A stretch of DNA of 64,000 nt, taken from contig JADIIU010000028.1 of NCBI GenBank assembly GCA_027603945.1, forward strand, positions 62,001 through 126,000, read 5' to 3'. Below are positions 41,028 to 52,188 of the stretch, in pieces. A program made the translations under genes and the position numbers. This DNA comes from Terramyces sp. JEL0728. Its lineage: Eukaryota > Chytridiomycota > Chytridiomycetes > Rhizophydiales > Terramycetaceae. Positions within the stretch are counted from its first letter, which is position 1. Every line of letters starts with the position of its first letter. The notes under the pieces are model-generated. The model saw nothing but the letters and a program-made list of their open reading frames with translations, ran no database searches and was not told the DNA's origin.

Positions 41028-42242
41028 TTACTTTGGTGGGATTTCGGGTATTTGACCAAACTCGAACCTTGGGGCAGCGAATGCAGCAGCTATTTGCTCT
41101 TGTGTCATACTCGAATTTGCAGCAGGTGGTGGTATTTGTTCACCTTGGGCAGGGACAGATGTGGTATTCACAGTAGGTGTTTGGCCAAAGGCTGGTGTAG
41201 TATTTGTCTGTGCAACTCCAACCTGACCGAAAGCAGAGTTTGGATTTTGTTGACTGTTTGTTGTACCAAAGGCAGTATTGGTATTGTTAGTGCCAAAGCC
41301 AGATGTATTATTGGTTCCGAATGTTGATGTTGTGTTATTGTTACCAAACGCAGGAGTATTATTGTTTGCACCAAAAGCAGCGGTATTGTTTGACCCAAAT
41401 GCTGATGGATTAGTACCTCCAAAGGAAGTTGTAGTTGTATTCGCCCCAAATGCAGAATTATTTGCAGAACCAAAAGCAGATGTGGTATTTTGTCCTCCAA
41501 AAGCAGACGTCGTGTTCCCACCAAATGCAGATGTTGTATTATTCCCACCAAAAGCAGATTTGGTAGTGTTGCCGCCAAAAGTAGGAGTATTTGCACCAAA
41601 GGCAGCTGCTTTGTTGCCTCCAAACGCTGTAGCACCACCGCCAAAAGCAGATGTTGCAGTTTTGGTAGGTGTTGAAAAGGCAGAAGCGGTACTCCCAAAA
41701 GCGCTAGTGTTATTGTTTCCGAATCCTGTCTGTCCAAATGCTGTGTTTGTCTGTCCAAATGCTGTATTCGTTTGTCCAAAGGAAGATTGGCCACCTAAAC
41801 CTGCTGTATTCGTTTGTCCAAATGCAGATTTAGTTGGAGTTGCAAATGCAGATTGAGTATTTGCAGTATTACCATGTGCTTCGTTATACGCTAGTTGCGG
41901 ATTTTGAATTACACGCTGCAACTCGCTGGTCATTTTCAAATTCATTTGATTTATGGTTGTAATGTAATTGCTGATTTGTCCAGTGCTTTTCAGCTCCATC
42001 ACTGCATTCCATCTAGCTTCTTCTTGAGACAAATCTGTTCCTCTAATTACATTCACGTCATATTTTGTCAGTCCAAAACTTGACAAGAACCATAATGGTC
42101 TTTCGGTTTCCAATTCGGTTCGGACAGAGTCTTTATCTAGTGCAGATTTCGTCGTCGCACTTTTTTCATGAAGGAATTTGCAACTATTTCCATTCTTACA
42201 TCTTCCTTCCAGAAAGAATTTACAAGGAACTCGATTTGCCAT
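41028..42242 (-). CDS. NUP42: NUP42-like FG nucleoporin with CCCH finger
   Basis: 404 aa. The N-terminal CCCH zinc finger (C-x7-C-x5-C-x3-H within PCKFFLEGRCKNGNSCKFLH) and the following helical region (ERPLWFLSSFGLTKYDV, EEARWNAVMELKSTG) are followed by a long Asn/Thr-rich FG domain built of SAFG/AFGxNNT units. This is the NUP42/NUPL2 layout; the protein sits at the cytoplasmic side of the nuclear pore and helps GLE1 activate DBP5 in mRNA export, and DBP5 is encoded 3 kb away. ATG 42242 (MANRVPCKFF) starts the finger. The C-terminus (FEFGQIPEIPPK) fits the GLE1-binding tail position. Confidence 0.88.
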   Translation of the reverse strand: MANRVPCKFFLEGRCKNGNSCKFLHEKSATTKSALDKDSVRTELETERPLWFLSSFGLTKYDVNVIRGTDLSQEEARWNAVMELKSTGQISNYITTINQMNLKMTSELQRVIQNPQLAYNEAHGNTANTQSAFATPTKSAFGQTNTAGLGGQSSFGQTNTAFGQTNTAFGQTGFGNNNTSAFGSTASAFSTPTKTATSAFGGGATAFGGNKAAAFGANTPTFGGNTTKSAFGGNNTTSAFGGNTTSAFGGQNTTSAFGSANNSAFGANTTTTSFGGTNPSAFGSNNTAAFGANNNTPAFGNNNTTSTFGTNNTSGFGTNNTNTAFGTTNSQQNPNSAFGQVGVAQTNTTPAFGQTPTVNTTSVPAQGEQIPPPAANSSMTQEQIAAAFAAPRFEFGQIPEIPPK

Positions 42243-42284
42243 ATGATTTCCAAATTTCAAAGTGAAAAAAGATTGGCAATTTAT

Positions 42285-44215
42285 TTACATTTTCTCCTTC
42301 ATTACTTCGGGGGCAACGTATGTTCGTCTATTCACAGTCGATAATTCTCTAATGTGCTTGAATTCATCTCCACATTTGGTGATTTGTGGATGTAAATGAC
42401 CCTCCACTTGATCGTGAGGTGGGTTGAAAGCACTTGGTTTAGGGACGCTGAGCCCTTTATAGGTTTGTTGAACAGTTGTTTGGAAGGTGTCTGTAAAATA
42501 CGGATATCTGTGTTACTTTCAGGTTACCTTGTGATTGTATTGTTTACTGTAACTTGGAATTGGTCGTTCTGTCGAGTGACAGAGTGATTTCCGCCATAAC
42601 CAGCTGGAAGTACATCTCTCAACTTGTTCAATTTGTCATAGTCGATGCCATCTTCTCTCTTTTTGAAGTTGCTACCTCCTTCTAAATCACACTCAAAGCT
42701 GAAATGAGTCTTTCGCAAGTCCTTGGTATCTACTCTGACAGTGTCAGTAAATTTGGAAAGGTCGATTTTCTTATAGTCTTGACGGTGGACGGATTCGTAA
42801 TTTGGTGTTTCTTGGTTACCAACTAACGACTGGTACGGAACGCAGCCTGGGACAGATTCAATTCTTCCTCCTTTTTCGTATCTTTCTCTGGCAATTTTTT
42901 CATTCTTTTCCAAGGGCTTAACAAAGTCATGTTTAGTTGAAGATTTCAAAACAGAAAAGCTCTCTCCGTTACCAAAAACGATTGACGAATGACTATTCGT
43001 TTTCTAAATTAATATTTCTTACTTTAATATCATTAACATCTACCATGGTATTGGATTTGAGAGACAGCGCTGGATAGTCGTCTTTTTGAGAACTCTTTCC
43101 AATATGGCGGTCTTCAAAATCTTCAGCAATGATACAAAGACTATTCGAATTGCCCGCTTTTTTGATTTTCCTCTTTGAATTCTTTAAAGGAACAAATGAG
43201 GTTTTGTATTCCGAGTGTAATTGGTTTTCAGGATCAGTTCCCAAAGAAAAGTGAGTTCCATTTAGCGCTTTCTTTGAAACTGAATTATCAAAGATGAGAG
43301 AATTCCAATCAATTTCCGTTCTAGTTTTAAATTCTGCGTTAACTCTACTCACCTGCTTGATGAACTGTTTCCATTGGATCAAGTTCCAAGTCGGGATTGT
43401 CCAAAACTGTCGATTTGGTCTTTTCCAACAATTCATATTCTGAATGTTCTTTCTTTTGCGTATCCTCATGCGGCAATAAAGTTTTTTGTGATATACTTTT
43501 CCAATCATTGGTGTCATTCCCAAAGGAAATATGCGAAATTGACTTTGTTGATGGGTCAGTTCCTAATGAAGAAGCACGTTCATCGAGTCTTGTTTTAATG
43601 GTGACCTAGGTTAAAACAAGGTACTGCTGGTTTTCTTTTTGCCAGTCTTAACGGTTCTCCCATTTCTTCACATCGAATTAGTGGAAATTTGCCTTCTTTG
43701 ACTGGATTAGACCCGTATCTAGATGGAACAATAATATTCTGCATTACCAAGTATTTACATTTAAATCGTATTTAACATAATCTGTTTTGATGGAGCTTTT
43801 TGAATACTTTGCAGGCTCGCCAAATTCCATTGAGAAATGCGTAGAGTTCATAGAGTGAGCGACTATATTAGCAATCTACCAACGTTTCTTTGCATATTCA
43901 GTGTTATTTGGGTTTAATTGTTTTGACACGTAGTCGTCTCTCATAGTACTTTTCCACGGATCCAATTCTTCGTCCGCATAGCTGCATTTTGATGTACAAA
44001 AGTTTGAATAGTCTGGTTAATCAGCAAATACTTTGTTTTGGCTTATAATTTTCCTTTTTCGAATATATCTTTCTTCTCATTTCTTGTCGGTGGTCTTGTG
44101 AAGTGTCTACCAATGCAGGGTCAAAGTCGTGGGGCGATACTTGTAACGGGTCATTGAGCAACAGTTGCTGGATTACATGCTTAGATCTGTTGTCCGGAAT
44201 CAAATCTGCGTTCAT
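42285..44215 (-). CDS. Predicted axonemal protein with THFxxG repeats
   Basis: 597 aa encoded by eight exons with seven introns of 19-21 nt: 44013-44031, 43863-43883, 43739-43758, 43606-43624, 43334-43352, 43004-43022 and 42508-42527; the spliced length is exactly 598 codons. The protein is built of degenerate units such as STHFSMEFGEPAKYSKSSIK, SHISFGNDTN, GTHFSLGTDPENQLHSEYKT and KTHFSFECDL, each followed by S/T..DY/DF motifs. This resembles microtubule-associated axonemal proteins (SAXO4/PPP1R32, TEX45 group), implying a flagellated stage. Family-level identification is tentative; the repeat structure is directly visible. It ends 42 bp before NUP42. Confidence 0.75.
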
Positions 44216-44289
44216 TTTATTTTTTAAAAGGTGACGTGGGCTTTAAATTTGACGTGTAACTGCAGCTAACTTTAAGAGTCATATATTCT

Positions 44290-45249
44290 TTATTCATCTA
44301 CATTTTCTTGTACATTAACAACTGGTTCTAACGACTCCACTTGAATCTCCAATTCATCCTGTTCTACATCAACTTCCGATTCATGAAGCAATTGCTCTTG
44401 CTCTTCTTGCTTTTCAACTGGGAACAGGCAGAATACAACCCACATCGAGACAAGAATTCCTTGCAGAATCCCGCAGATTACAAAAGAAATCCATGAAGTC
44501 CAGTTAGTACCTGGTTGAATTGAAAGTGAATATGCAAATGCGAATGAACCTATGTCACCAAGAACATACCTGGGCACTGCATCATCAAAGTGGATAATGA
44601 TAGGGATCCAAACTCTCTCGTAATTCCTGTATGTACAACTTGCGGAACAAATTGAAAGATTCCGCTAACAGCACTTACAATCCCAAGTAACGCAGCCCAT
44701 CCAAACTTTATGTTTCCAAATTTGTCCAAATTATCCAGTACCAAAACAATGACGACTAGAAAGAACACAATAATCAAATAAGAAAACATGAAATAGAGTA
44801 CATTTTGAGCCACAGCCCAGGTGGTTGTCTTTGGTTCATCGCTTTCTTCGACAGGAAAATGGGCATAAAATAACGAAACGCTAGATTAGCAAAGAGTACA
44901 ATGTGAGGAAGCAAGTAAACTGAACTGCGACTTGAATAATCCCCATTACATCCTGGAAGCAATACGCGATTGGCCACTAGATCAACATCAAATTACAATA
45001 TTGATACAGCACTGAATAGATTCGAATTGCAGAATAAATACATTCCCTGGATTAAAGTAGCGTACCAATAGTCGCTGTTGATCCGATAATCCCAAGCAAC
45101 AAATACCAAATTGAGATTCCTTGGCTTGTTTTTGTAATTGATAGTTTCAAGAGCTGCGGGAGGTAGGAGATCAGTAACCCAACGCAAATGAATATTCCAA
45201 GTATTAGTTTCGCTGCATTTGGGTTTTGCGGACAAGTGTCTTGAAACAT
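44290..45249 (-). CDS. PQ-loop repeat membrane transporter
   Basis: 293 aa, seven predicted TM segments with two PQ motifs (LLISYLPQLLKLSITKTSQG and GIFQFVPQVVHTGITRE), the hallmark of the MTN3/PQ-loop family that includes lysosomal/vacuolar cystine and cationic amino-acid exporters. Four introns: 45047-45065, 44977-44996, 44881-44899 and 44550-44569. Spliced, CFQDVMGIIQVAVQF and GSFAFAYSLS become continuous. An acidic Glu-rich tail (EVDVEQDELEIQVESLE) follows TM7. Substrate unknown. Confidence 0.88.
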
Positions 45250-45291
45250 AAAGAAAATAGGCTTTGATCAAAGTGAAAAAACTGCAAATGC

Positions 45292-46705
45292 TTATATTTC
45301 CTTTTTCAAAATCTTTTCAATATCGGCAATGTTATCAGTTGGTACTCTGATAATTTCACGGCCAATGTAGCTTTCGATTGCCTTCATTTCGTCAAAGGAG
45401 CGTTTGTCGTGGCAGAAATTGATGGACACTCCCTGGCGACCAAATCTACCGGTTCTTCCGATACGGTGAATATATGTTTCCGCATCTGGCCGCATATCCT
45501 TATCAACTGGCATATCATAATTTATAACCAGATTAACTTGAAGAATATCTATTCCTCTGGCTAGCACATTTGTTGTGATTAGTACTTTGGATCTTCCTTC
45601 TCTGAAATCATCAATTGCTTTATCTCTATCCGCACCTTCAAAATCGCCGTGCAATGATGAAACCGAGTGTCCTTCACTTGTCATTCTCTGTTGCAAATAA
45701 TCGGCTGTTCTGCGGGTTCTCACAAAGATGATAGATTGGCCGATAGTGAGTAGATCATAAATGGAGGAAAGGATTTCGGCTTTGTGTTGCTCATTCTTGC
45801 AATCCATATAGAATTGTTTAATCGAATCAACCGACAGCTCTTCTTGCTTGAGACTGATTGTATTGGCATTTACTGCAAATTTAGTTGCATATTCACGGAC
45901 ATGATCAGGGAATGTTGCAGAGAACAATACCATCTGACAGGTCTTTGGCATGACACTAAATTAGCAACATGTACTTTTTGATTCGAACACTGGTATCCCC
46001 CAACCCTTGTTGATCCAACATAGAATCTGCTTCATCCAACACGAATACAATGATTTTGGACACATCCAACTGTCTTTTTTTGATCAATTCCATAACAGTT
46101 CCCGGTGTGCCAACGACTACATGAGCAGAGACCTTCTCCCCCCTTTCAATTGCACCAGGAACAGCCAGCCTGGTAACAGCTTCAGTAAATTTGCCCATTT
46201 CTCTCAGATTATCCAAAATCTGTCTGGCTAATTCTCTAGCAGGTGCAATTACAAGCGCTTGAGTGGTTTTAGACGAGATATTTATCCTTGACAATATGTT
46301 GAGGGAAAACGCAGCTGTTTTCCCTGTACCTGCTTGGGATTGTCCAATCATGTTCTTTGGCGGAGCTGCTAAAAGCAGCGGAAGTGCTGTAGCTTGGATT
46401 TTCGATGGTTTCTGATATCCCATTGCATACACGCCTTTCAATAATTCATCCTTTAATTTCAAATCTTCAAAAGTAGATACAGAATGGTAAATGTCATTTG
46501 AATCGGCTAATGTAACCTGCACATCGTGTTCTACTTTAGAAAGGTGAGGATGCTTTTTTATATCTTTGATTTCTTTTTCAAGCTGGTCCATTTTAATTGT
46601 ATCTGTGGGTTCATCTGCCCAGGATGATTCTTTTTTAATCGGTGTTGTTTCTGGATCCTTTCCCCAAGAAGATTCTTTTGCATTAGTTTCACCCCAGCCA
46701 GACAT
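45292..46705 (-). CDS. DBP5: DEAD-box mRNA export helicase DBP5/DDX19
   Basis: 464 aa ATP-dependent RNA helicase that remodels mRNPs at the cytoplasmic face of the nuclear pore. The N-terminal extension with two SSWGxD/SSWADE-like repeats is typical of DBP5. Motifs: Q-motif region PSKIQATALP, GQSQAGTGKTAAF (I), PARELARQ (Ia), VLDEADSML (II), SATF (III), and HRIGRTGRFGRQG (VI). A 19-nt intron (45956-45974) joins the two RecA halves at VRIKN-VMPKTCQM. ATG 46705 (MSGWGE) chosen; the longer reading lacks an ATG benefit. Confidence 0.96.
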
Positions 46706-46971
46706 TTTAGATTTCAAAAAAAATAAAGCTACTTTGTTCCAAAAATAGAGAGCAGCCGGTTATTCTAATTATTATTTATCAATCGCTTTGGCAGTATTGG
46801 GAACTTGCACTCTATTTATCTCGATCGTCAAGATGGTTTCCGATTGCAATGCAGATTGAACCAAGCAAATCGTCTGGTTACGCTGCCATAAATGAAGCGA
46901 TTAAGTTATAGAGCCAAGCGCCACCGAATTCGTTTATTTGCGGCGTAGAGATATTTTTTCAAAAGAACAAT

Positions 46972-48530
46972 ATGGTTGTCAGTGCTTATTATTCACGCAT
47001 GCCCACAATTAGATGCCAAGATTGCAATGCGGTCGTTGAATGGGCGAATGAGCATACACACGTTTGCGGACAAGACGAAAATCCAATGCCATCCCACAAG
47101 TTCCACAGACCACCCAGCTCAGTTTATGGAATGAACCAATTGAATGATGGTATGAAGGATATGAAAGTATCTCGATTTGAAGAGCGCTCCGCTTCAAAAA
47201 AGAAGGCAGACCCAATTCAAGCATTCCAGCAGTTTAAAAACAAAAAATCATTCGACGATAGCCATGATGATTTCAACAGGTATGATGACTACCAACCTAC
47301 TCCGTTTGAAGAGCCAAAGAAGCGATATGACGACAGAAATGGGCGTTATGAAAACGACCAAAATTATGACAGAAAGGAAAAGAGTTATCAGGATGAATAC
47401 AGCGACAGGTATCAGGACAGGGACGACCGATATCAAGAGCGAAAGGATCGACATCAACCGGAACCTATGCGAAATGATGATAGATATCAACCGGAGCCAA
47501 TGCGCAACAATTCTTTCAGGGAAAAAGATCGAAATGACCGCTTCCCTTCACCGATGGATTTGCAAAGAAAAGATTCGTACAGAAACAATCTTGAAAGAAA
47601 CGATTCATTCAAGGACGATTTCCAACACGATTACAGCCAGCCGTATTTTGAACAGCGAAAGCAGGCGTCACCGGTTGATGAGTACGATTTGAATTGCGGT
47701 GATTGCAAACAACCAATTTACGATACAGGCGACGCTTTTGAAATTGAAGTGTTAAACAAGGTAATTTGCTTTTGATAAAGTGGTTCCATGTCGACTGTTT
47801 CCGCTGCGAGGTATGCCACATTCCATTTGATGACAGCTTTCCCTATGTTCCTCATGAGGGAAAAGCATTCTGCGAGCAACACTATGCTGACAACTTCCTT
47901 TCAACTTGCGCTGCATGGTATTTATCCGTTAATCGTAGCAACAAGCCAATCACTGACGGTAAAATCAGCCATGCGTTTGGAAGAGTTTTCCATGCCAGAC
48001 ATTTAAGAGTAATTAGTTATTCATGGTAGTGTAATATTTGCAAACACAGAATCAGAGGTCCACATGTTGAGCATAATGGAAAAGCATTCTGTGCCGAAGA
48101 CTATGAAAGGCTTACTCAGTCCAACTGTGCTCGATGCCAGCAGCCAATTGACGGGAACAGTGTTCATGCTTGTGGTGGTGTGTACCATAGAGACTGCTTT
48201 GGATGCACTACTTGCTACACCCCATTCCCAGACAAGAAATTCTTTGTTTATGAAGGACAGCCATACTGTCTTGTACACTACCACGAAGCTAGCAACACTC
48301 TATGTGGTACATGCAGAAACCCAATTCAAGGCCAATGTGTAGATATTAGAGAGACGAACAAACGTTACCACCCAGATTGCTGGACCTGTGCAGTATGTAG
48401 AATGAGGCTCACTGGTGTGTACTTTTCATTCAACGGAAAGCAATACTGTGAAGCTGATATAGATAGAGTCTACAAGCAGGGCAATGGTCGCCATAAGCCA
48501 AGTAAGCGCAACACTTATTTGCGTGAATAA
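46972..48530 (+). CDS. Four-LIM-domain protein with Asp/Arg/Tyr-rich N-terminus
   Basis: About 490-498 aa (ATG 46972, or 46999 giving MPTIRCQDC). The N-terminus starts with a single C-x2-C ... H-x-C-like zinc motif (CQDCNAVVEWANEHTHVC), then ~200 residues of repeated RYDD/RYQ/RDDRYQ units. Four LIM domains follow (first begins LNCGDCKQPIYDTGDA; last ends GKQYCEADID). Three introns: 47761-47780, 47918-47938 and 48009-48029; unspliced, only the last two LIMs are visible. Paxillin/PINCH-like LIM arrays act at actin-adhesion sites; a scaffold role is inferred. Codon 1 is ambiguous. Confidence 0.88.
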
Positions 48531-48608
48531 ATACCGGAATTTTTATATTCTTTCTGCCGTTGGTGATGGCATTGATTTTGCAATGTGAAAAAGTCTAAAA
48601 ATCGGCCG

Positions 48609-49571
48609 ATGAAAATTCAAGACACATTTGAGCTTGAAGGTAAACTATACTTGACAAGAACTTGATCAAAATCTATACCGCTCAAAGGTCCTCGTCAAGC
48701 CCTTCAGAGCACGGGGAGTATTTGGAGGAGTAAATCATCCCTAACAAAGCATATTCTAGCATTGTCAATCCACGCAGCTGCAAAAACAATGGACAGCAAA
48801 TTCCAATTCCAATCCGCACACTGTTACTTTTTACTTGCTGGAGACGATCAAATACCAGTGGTGTTCAACGTAATAAACGAACGGACTGGGACAAGCTATG
48901 CGAAACGAATAGTACGAGCAACACAAAATGGAAAAACCATATTCTCACTAATAGCTTCATTTGCAGTACCTGAACCATCGCAATTGCAATTCCAAGTAAA
49001 GATGCCTCAAGTACCTCTTCCAGATGAATTTGAATGTGAAATGGCTGCTGGATTGTCGACTGACGAAAAAGCATTAATGTTTCATAATAGTATCCGTTTG
49101 CCGGTGGAATTGCAAGTCAGAGTCATTCCAACTGAATACATTGTCAAAAACCAACTTCCATCAAACAAATTGTATTATTGGATGAGGAGTAGTGCTGAAT
49201 TGCCCCCGGATCAACTGTTACATTCGTTAATAGCTGCGTATATATCTGATTATGAAATTTTAAATTCTAGTTTGGCCCCATATGGACTGAACAAACACGA
49301 TGACACCAGACGTGGTGTGCTGAAAATGATTGTTAGTCTGGACCATGCTCTATGGCTACACCAGCCGTATAAAGCGGATGAGTGGCATTTATTTGAATTG
49401 CAGGTATTTGTTACTAACAAGAATACGCGATCTAATAATGGTAGAGCGTTTTGCAATGCCAAAGTTTTCAACTTGAAGGGCGAGCTGGTGATGTCTGCTA
49501 CACAAGAAGGCGTAATCAGAATCAATCTGACAGGGGATCGTATTAACCTTGCCAAGAACGCAAGGTTATGA
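48609..49571 (+). CDS. TES1: Peroxisomal acyl-CoA thioesterase (ACOT8/TES1, TesB type)
   Basis: 307 aa hotdog-fold thioesterase hydrolysing fatty acyl-CoAs. Introns 48640-48658 and 48730-48749 hide the N-terminal exons; spliced, RGVFGGHILALSIHAAAKTM is the TesB signature. The late block GRAFCNAKVFNLKGELVMSATQEGVIR is also typical. The protein ends in ARL, a match to the PTS1 consensus (S/A/C-K/R/H-L), so import by PEX5, encoded at 19.3 kb, is expected. ATG 48609 gives the family N-terminus length. Confidence 0.93.
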
Positions 49572-49632
49572 AATCGTACATTCAATAAATTGCACGCCGA
49601 TAATTAGAATACTGGTGAATTATGCCGGTTTA

Positions 49633-51751
49633 TTATTTTTTGAATTGCAAGACAAAAGCGGTACGGCATGGAATGTACAATGAGATGCAGTATTCACGGT
49701 CGCAATAAGGACCTTTGACAGGCTGGTGTTTAACCGTGTGATCAATTCTGCAATGGCCACCAAATTCTTTGCTATCAGTGTCAAGCACGACACGGTGCTC
49801 TGCTTTCCCACTAGTTCCAATCTTGTAGTCGGTAAAGCTTTTAGTTGGGTGAAAGTTGAATACAAACAACAAATCATCTTTTTCAAACACGATAATCTTG
49901 TCGCCTTCATGCTTCAGACTGGTGTATTCCGTTTTTGCCAAGAAATTGGTTTGAGCTTCCAGGTGAAGCATTGCCTTGTCAAACTGGTACAAGTATTTGT
50001 AGCGCAACATATTGTCGTCAATCAAATTGAATTGTCTTCTTGCATGATGGAAAGAGTTTCCGTTTCCTTCTCTTGGGAAATCAAGCCATTCGGGATGGCC
50101 AAATTCGTTTCCGATAAAGTTCAAATACCCTTTTCCGCCCATTGAGCAAGTAATTAGTCTATATTAGCTAAAATTACCTAATCATTTTATGGAGGGCTAA
50201 TCCTCTATCAATGACTGGTGTCAACGGACTCAATTCTGACATGTTGAAATACATTTCCTGGTCCATCAACCAGAAAGCCAAAGTTTTGTCTCCGACCAAT
50301 GCCTGATCATGACTTTCGGCATACGCGATGGTGGATTCCTTGAATCAATACAAATTACATTCCAGCGTCTGTTTGTTAAGGTGTGGACAATGTTCCCGAT
50401 ATCCCAATCATCGTCGGATTTCTCTTTGAGCAATTTAATCCACATATCTGGCACTGCCATGTTCAAACGATAGTCAAACCCAATACCGCCTTCTTCCACT
50501 GGACGGCACAATGCTATGGTTAATTTGGATTACTTGGCATTCCAGATACGTCCTCGGCGATGGTAGTAACATGCGGGAACAGAGACTTTAACATGTAATT
50601 GGCAACCATCAAGTAATTAACGGCATCCAAATCGACTTGATCGCCAAAATAGTCATGGTAACCTCCGCCAAAAGCAGTTGCTAACCCATGGTGGTGGTAA
50701 AGCATGCTGGTAATACCATCGAATCTAAATCCATCAAACCGGTATTCCTCAATCCAGTATCTGAGATTCGATAACAAGAATCTCAAAACCTCATGGTGGG
50801 AATAGTTGAATAATCGTGAATCCCATAAATTGTGATACCCTCTGCCACCTTCATGGAAATATTGATGATCTGAGATTTAATTCCATTTACCTGTTCCATC
50901 AAATTGGTTCAATCCGTCCAATACATTCTTGCAGGCGTGCGAATGCACAACATCAAGCAGCACAGTAATTCCATAAGAGTGGGCAACGTCAATCAGTCGC
51001 ATTAGTTGCTCTGGAGTTCCACAACGGCTGGTAGGAGCAAAAAAGTTTGTAACTTGATAGCCGAATGAAGCGTAATAAGGATGCTCCATAACGGCCATCA
51101 ATTGGATTGTATTATAACCTAAATCCCTGATCCTTGGCAATACATTATCAGTAAAATTATCATAATCCGCAACTTTATACTCTGGTGAAGCAATACCGAC
51201 GTGCGATTCGTAAATCTTTAGTGTTTTTGGCTTTGGTGGAACAGGATGTTGGAATTTGTATTTTGGCGGATTCCAAAATACACCGTCGTAAACTGGAGAC
51301 TTTGATAGATCTTGAACAGCTCTCTTTATCCAAACGGGGATCCTTTCCACTCGTTCTCCACTTGGCAAAACAAGGGAAATCTTAACTTTGGTATTGTGGG
51401 GAATAGCTGGTTTTTTGTTTACATGCGGGAGCTTGATTTCGAATACTCCAAATTCATTTCGCTTCATTTCATGTTGGTTGCGATCCCAGTTATTGAACTC
51501 GCCAATCAAGAACGCTTGCTTTGCATTTGGAGCCCATTCTCGGTACAGTATTTCAGTATCATTAACAAAGAACCCCATCTTTGGCTTGGTAAACTCTGCA
51601 ATCCCGTGTTCGGTATCTTGGATGGACTTTATAGTTTTTTTGAAAGTAGAGATTCTGGATTAGCGGATCTGTACCTGTAATCAATGTTTCCTTGGAAGGG
51701 AGCGAGATAAGGGTCGTCTTTGATCAGTTGCGCCGAAGTTATTGCATCCAT
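49633..51751 (-). CDS. GLC3: 1,4-alpha-glucan (glycogen) branching enzyme
   Basis: Cytosolic GH13 enzyme that forms alpha-1,6 branches in glycogen; 672 aa. N-terminal CBM48 region ([20 protein letters not shown]), then the GH13 barrel with DVVHSHA, the nucleophile block [17 protein letters not shown], the acid/base AEDVSGMP and third acid [12 protein letters not shown], and [17 protein letters not shown]. Five introns: 51656-51675, 50870-50890, 50514-50533, 50339-50358 and 50159-50177; with them removed the coding length is exactly 673 codons. The start at 51751 ([16 protein letters not shown]) fits the family. Confidence 0.97.
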
Positions 51752-52188
51752 CTCTGAAATATTTGGAAAGAATTTGAACTGAATCTCCTCAATTAAACCT
51801 GATTCGGAATTTTGTACAACTGAGCTCGCGAGCCTGAAATACAGTCAGAATTACTGATGATGAAAAAATGGGTATAGAGCAGTTGAAATAACCAATAAAA
51901 GGTCGATCTGTATCCCAGCCATCCTTCCGTTTACAATGGCCCAATTCATGCCAAGACGAATTCACGACAGAACTTTGACTTTTTAATTATTTTCAGTGGA
52001 TCTGGCGTCTCTGCTCTGTCCTTGGAGATACAATCACCGTCCCTTAAGTTATTCCTAAGCAACATGTAGACAGAAATGCGGCCATTCAATCCAAGTTTGA
52101 TTGGCACTTGTTCGGACCGTCAAATTTCGGATAGACAGAACTTGTGCCTCCAACATCACGAGCCAAACCCCACCAATTTTTCACAAAA
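51752..52188. other. Divergent promoter region
   Basis: About 440 bp between the branching enzyme and the Zn2Cys6 factor genes, transcribed outward. No coding signal seen. Confidence 0.5.

Noticed and set aside
41278..41856. Plus-strand open frame rich in Val/Pro/Ala opposite the NUP42 gene
   Set aside because: Antisense shadow of the repetitive FG-domain codons; period and composition mirror the SAFG units.
47177..47692. Alternative-frame open reading in the LIM gene N-terminus
   Set aside because: Arises from the repetitive RYDD/RYQ codons; the other frame connects to four LIM domains through regular introns.
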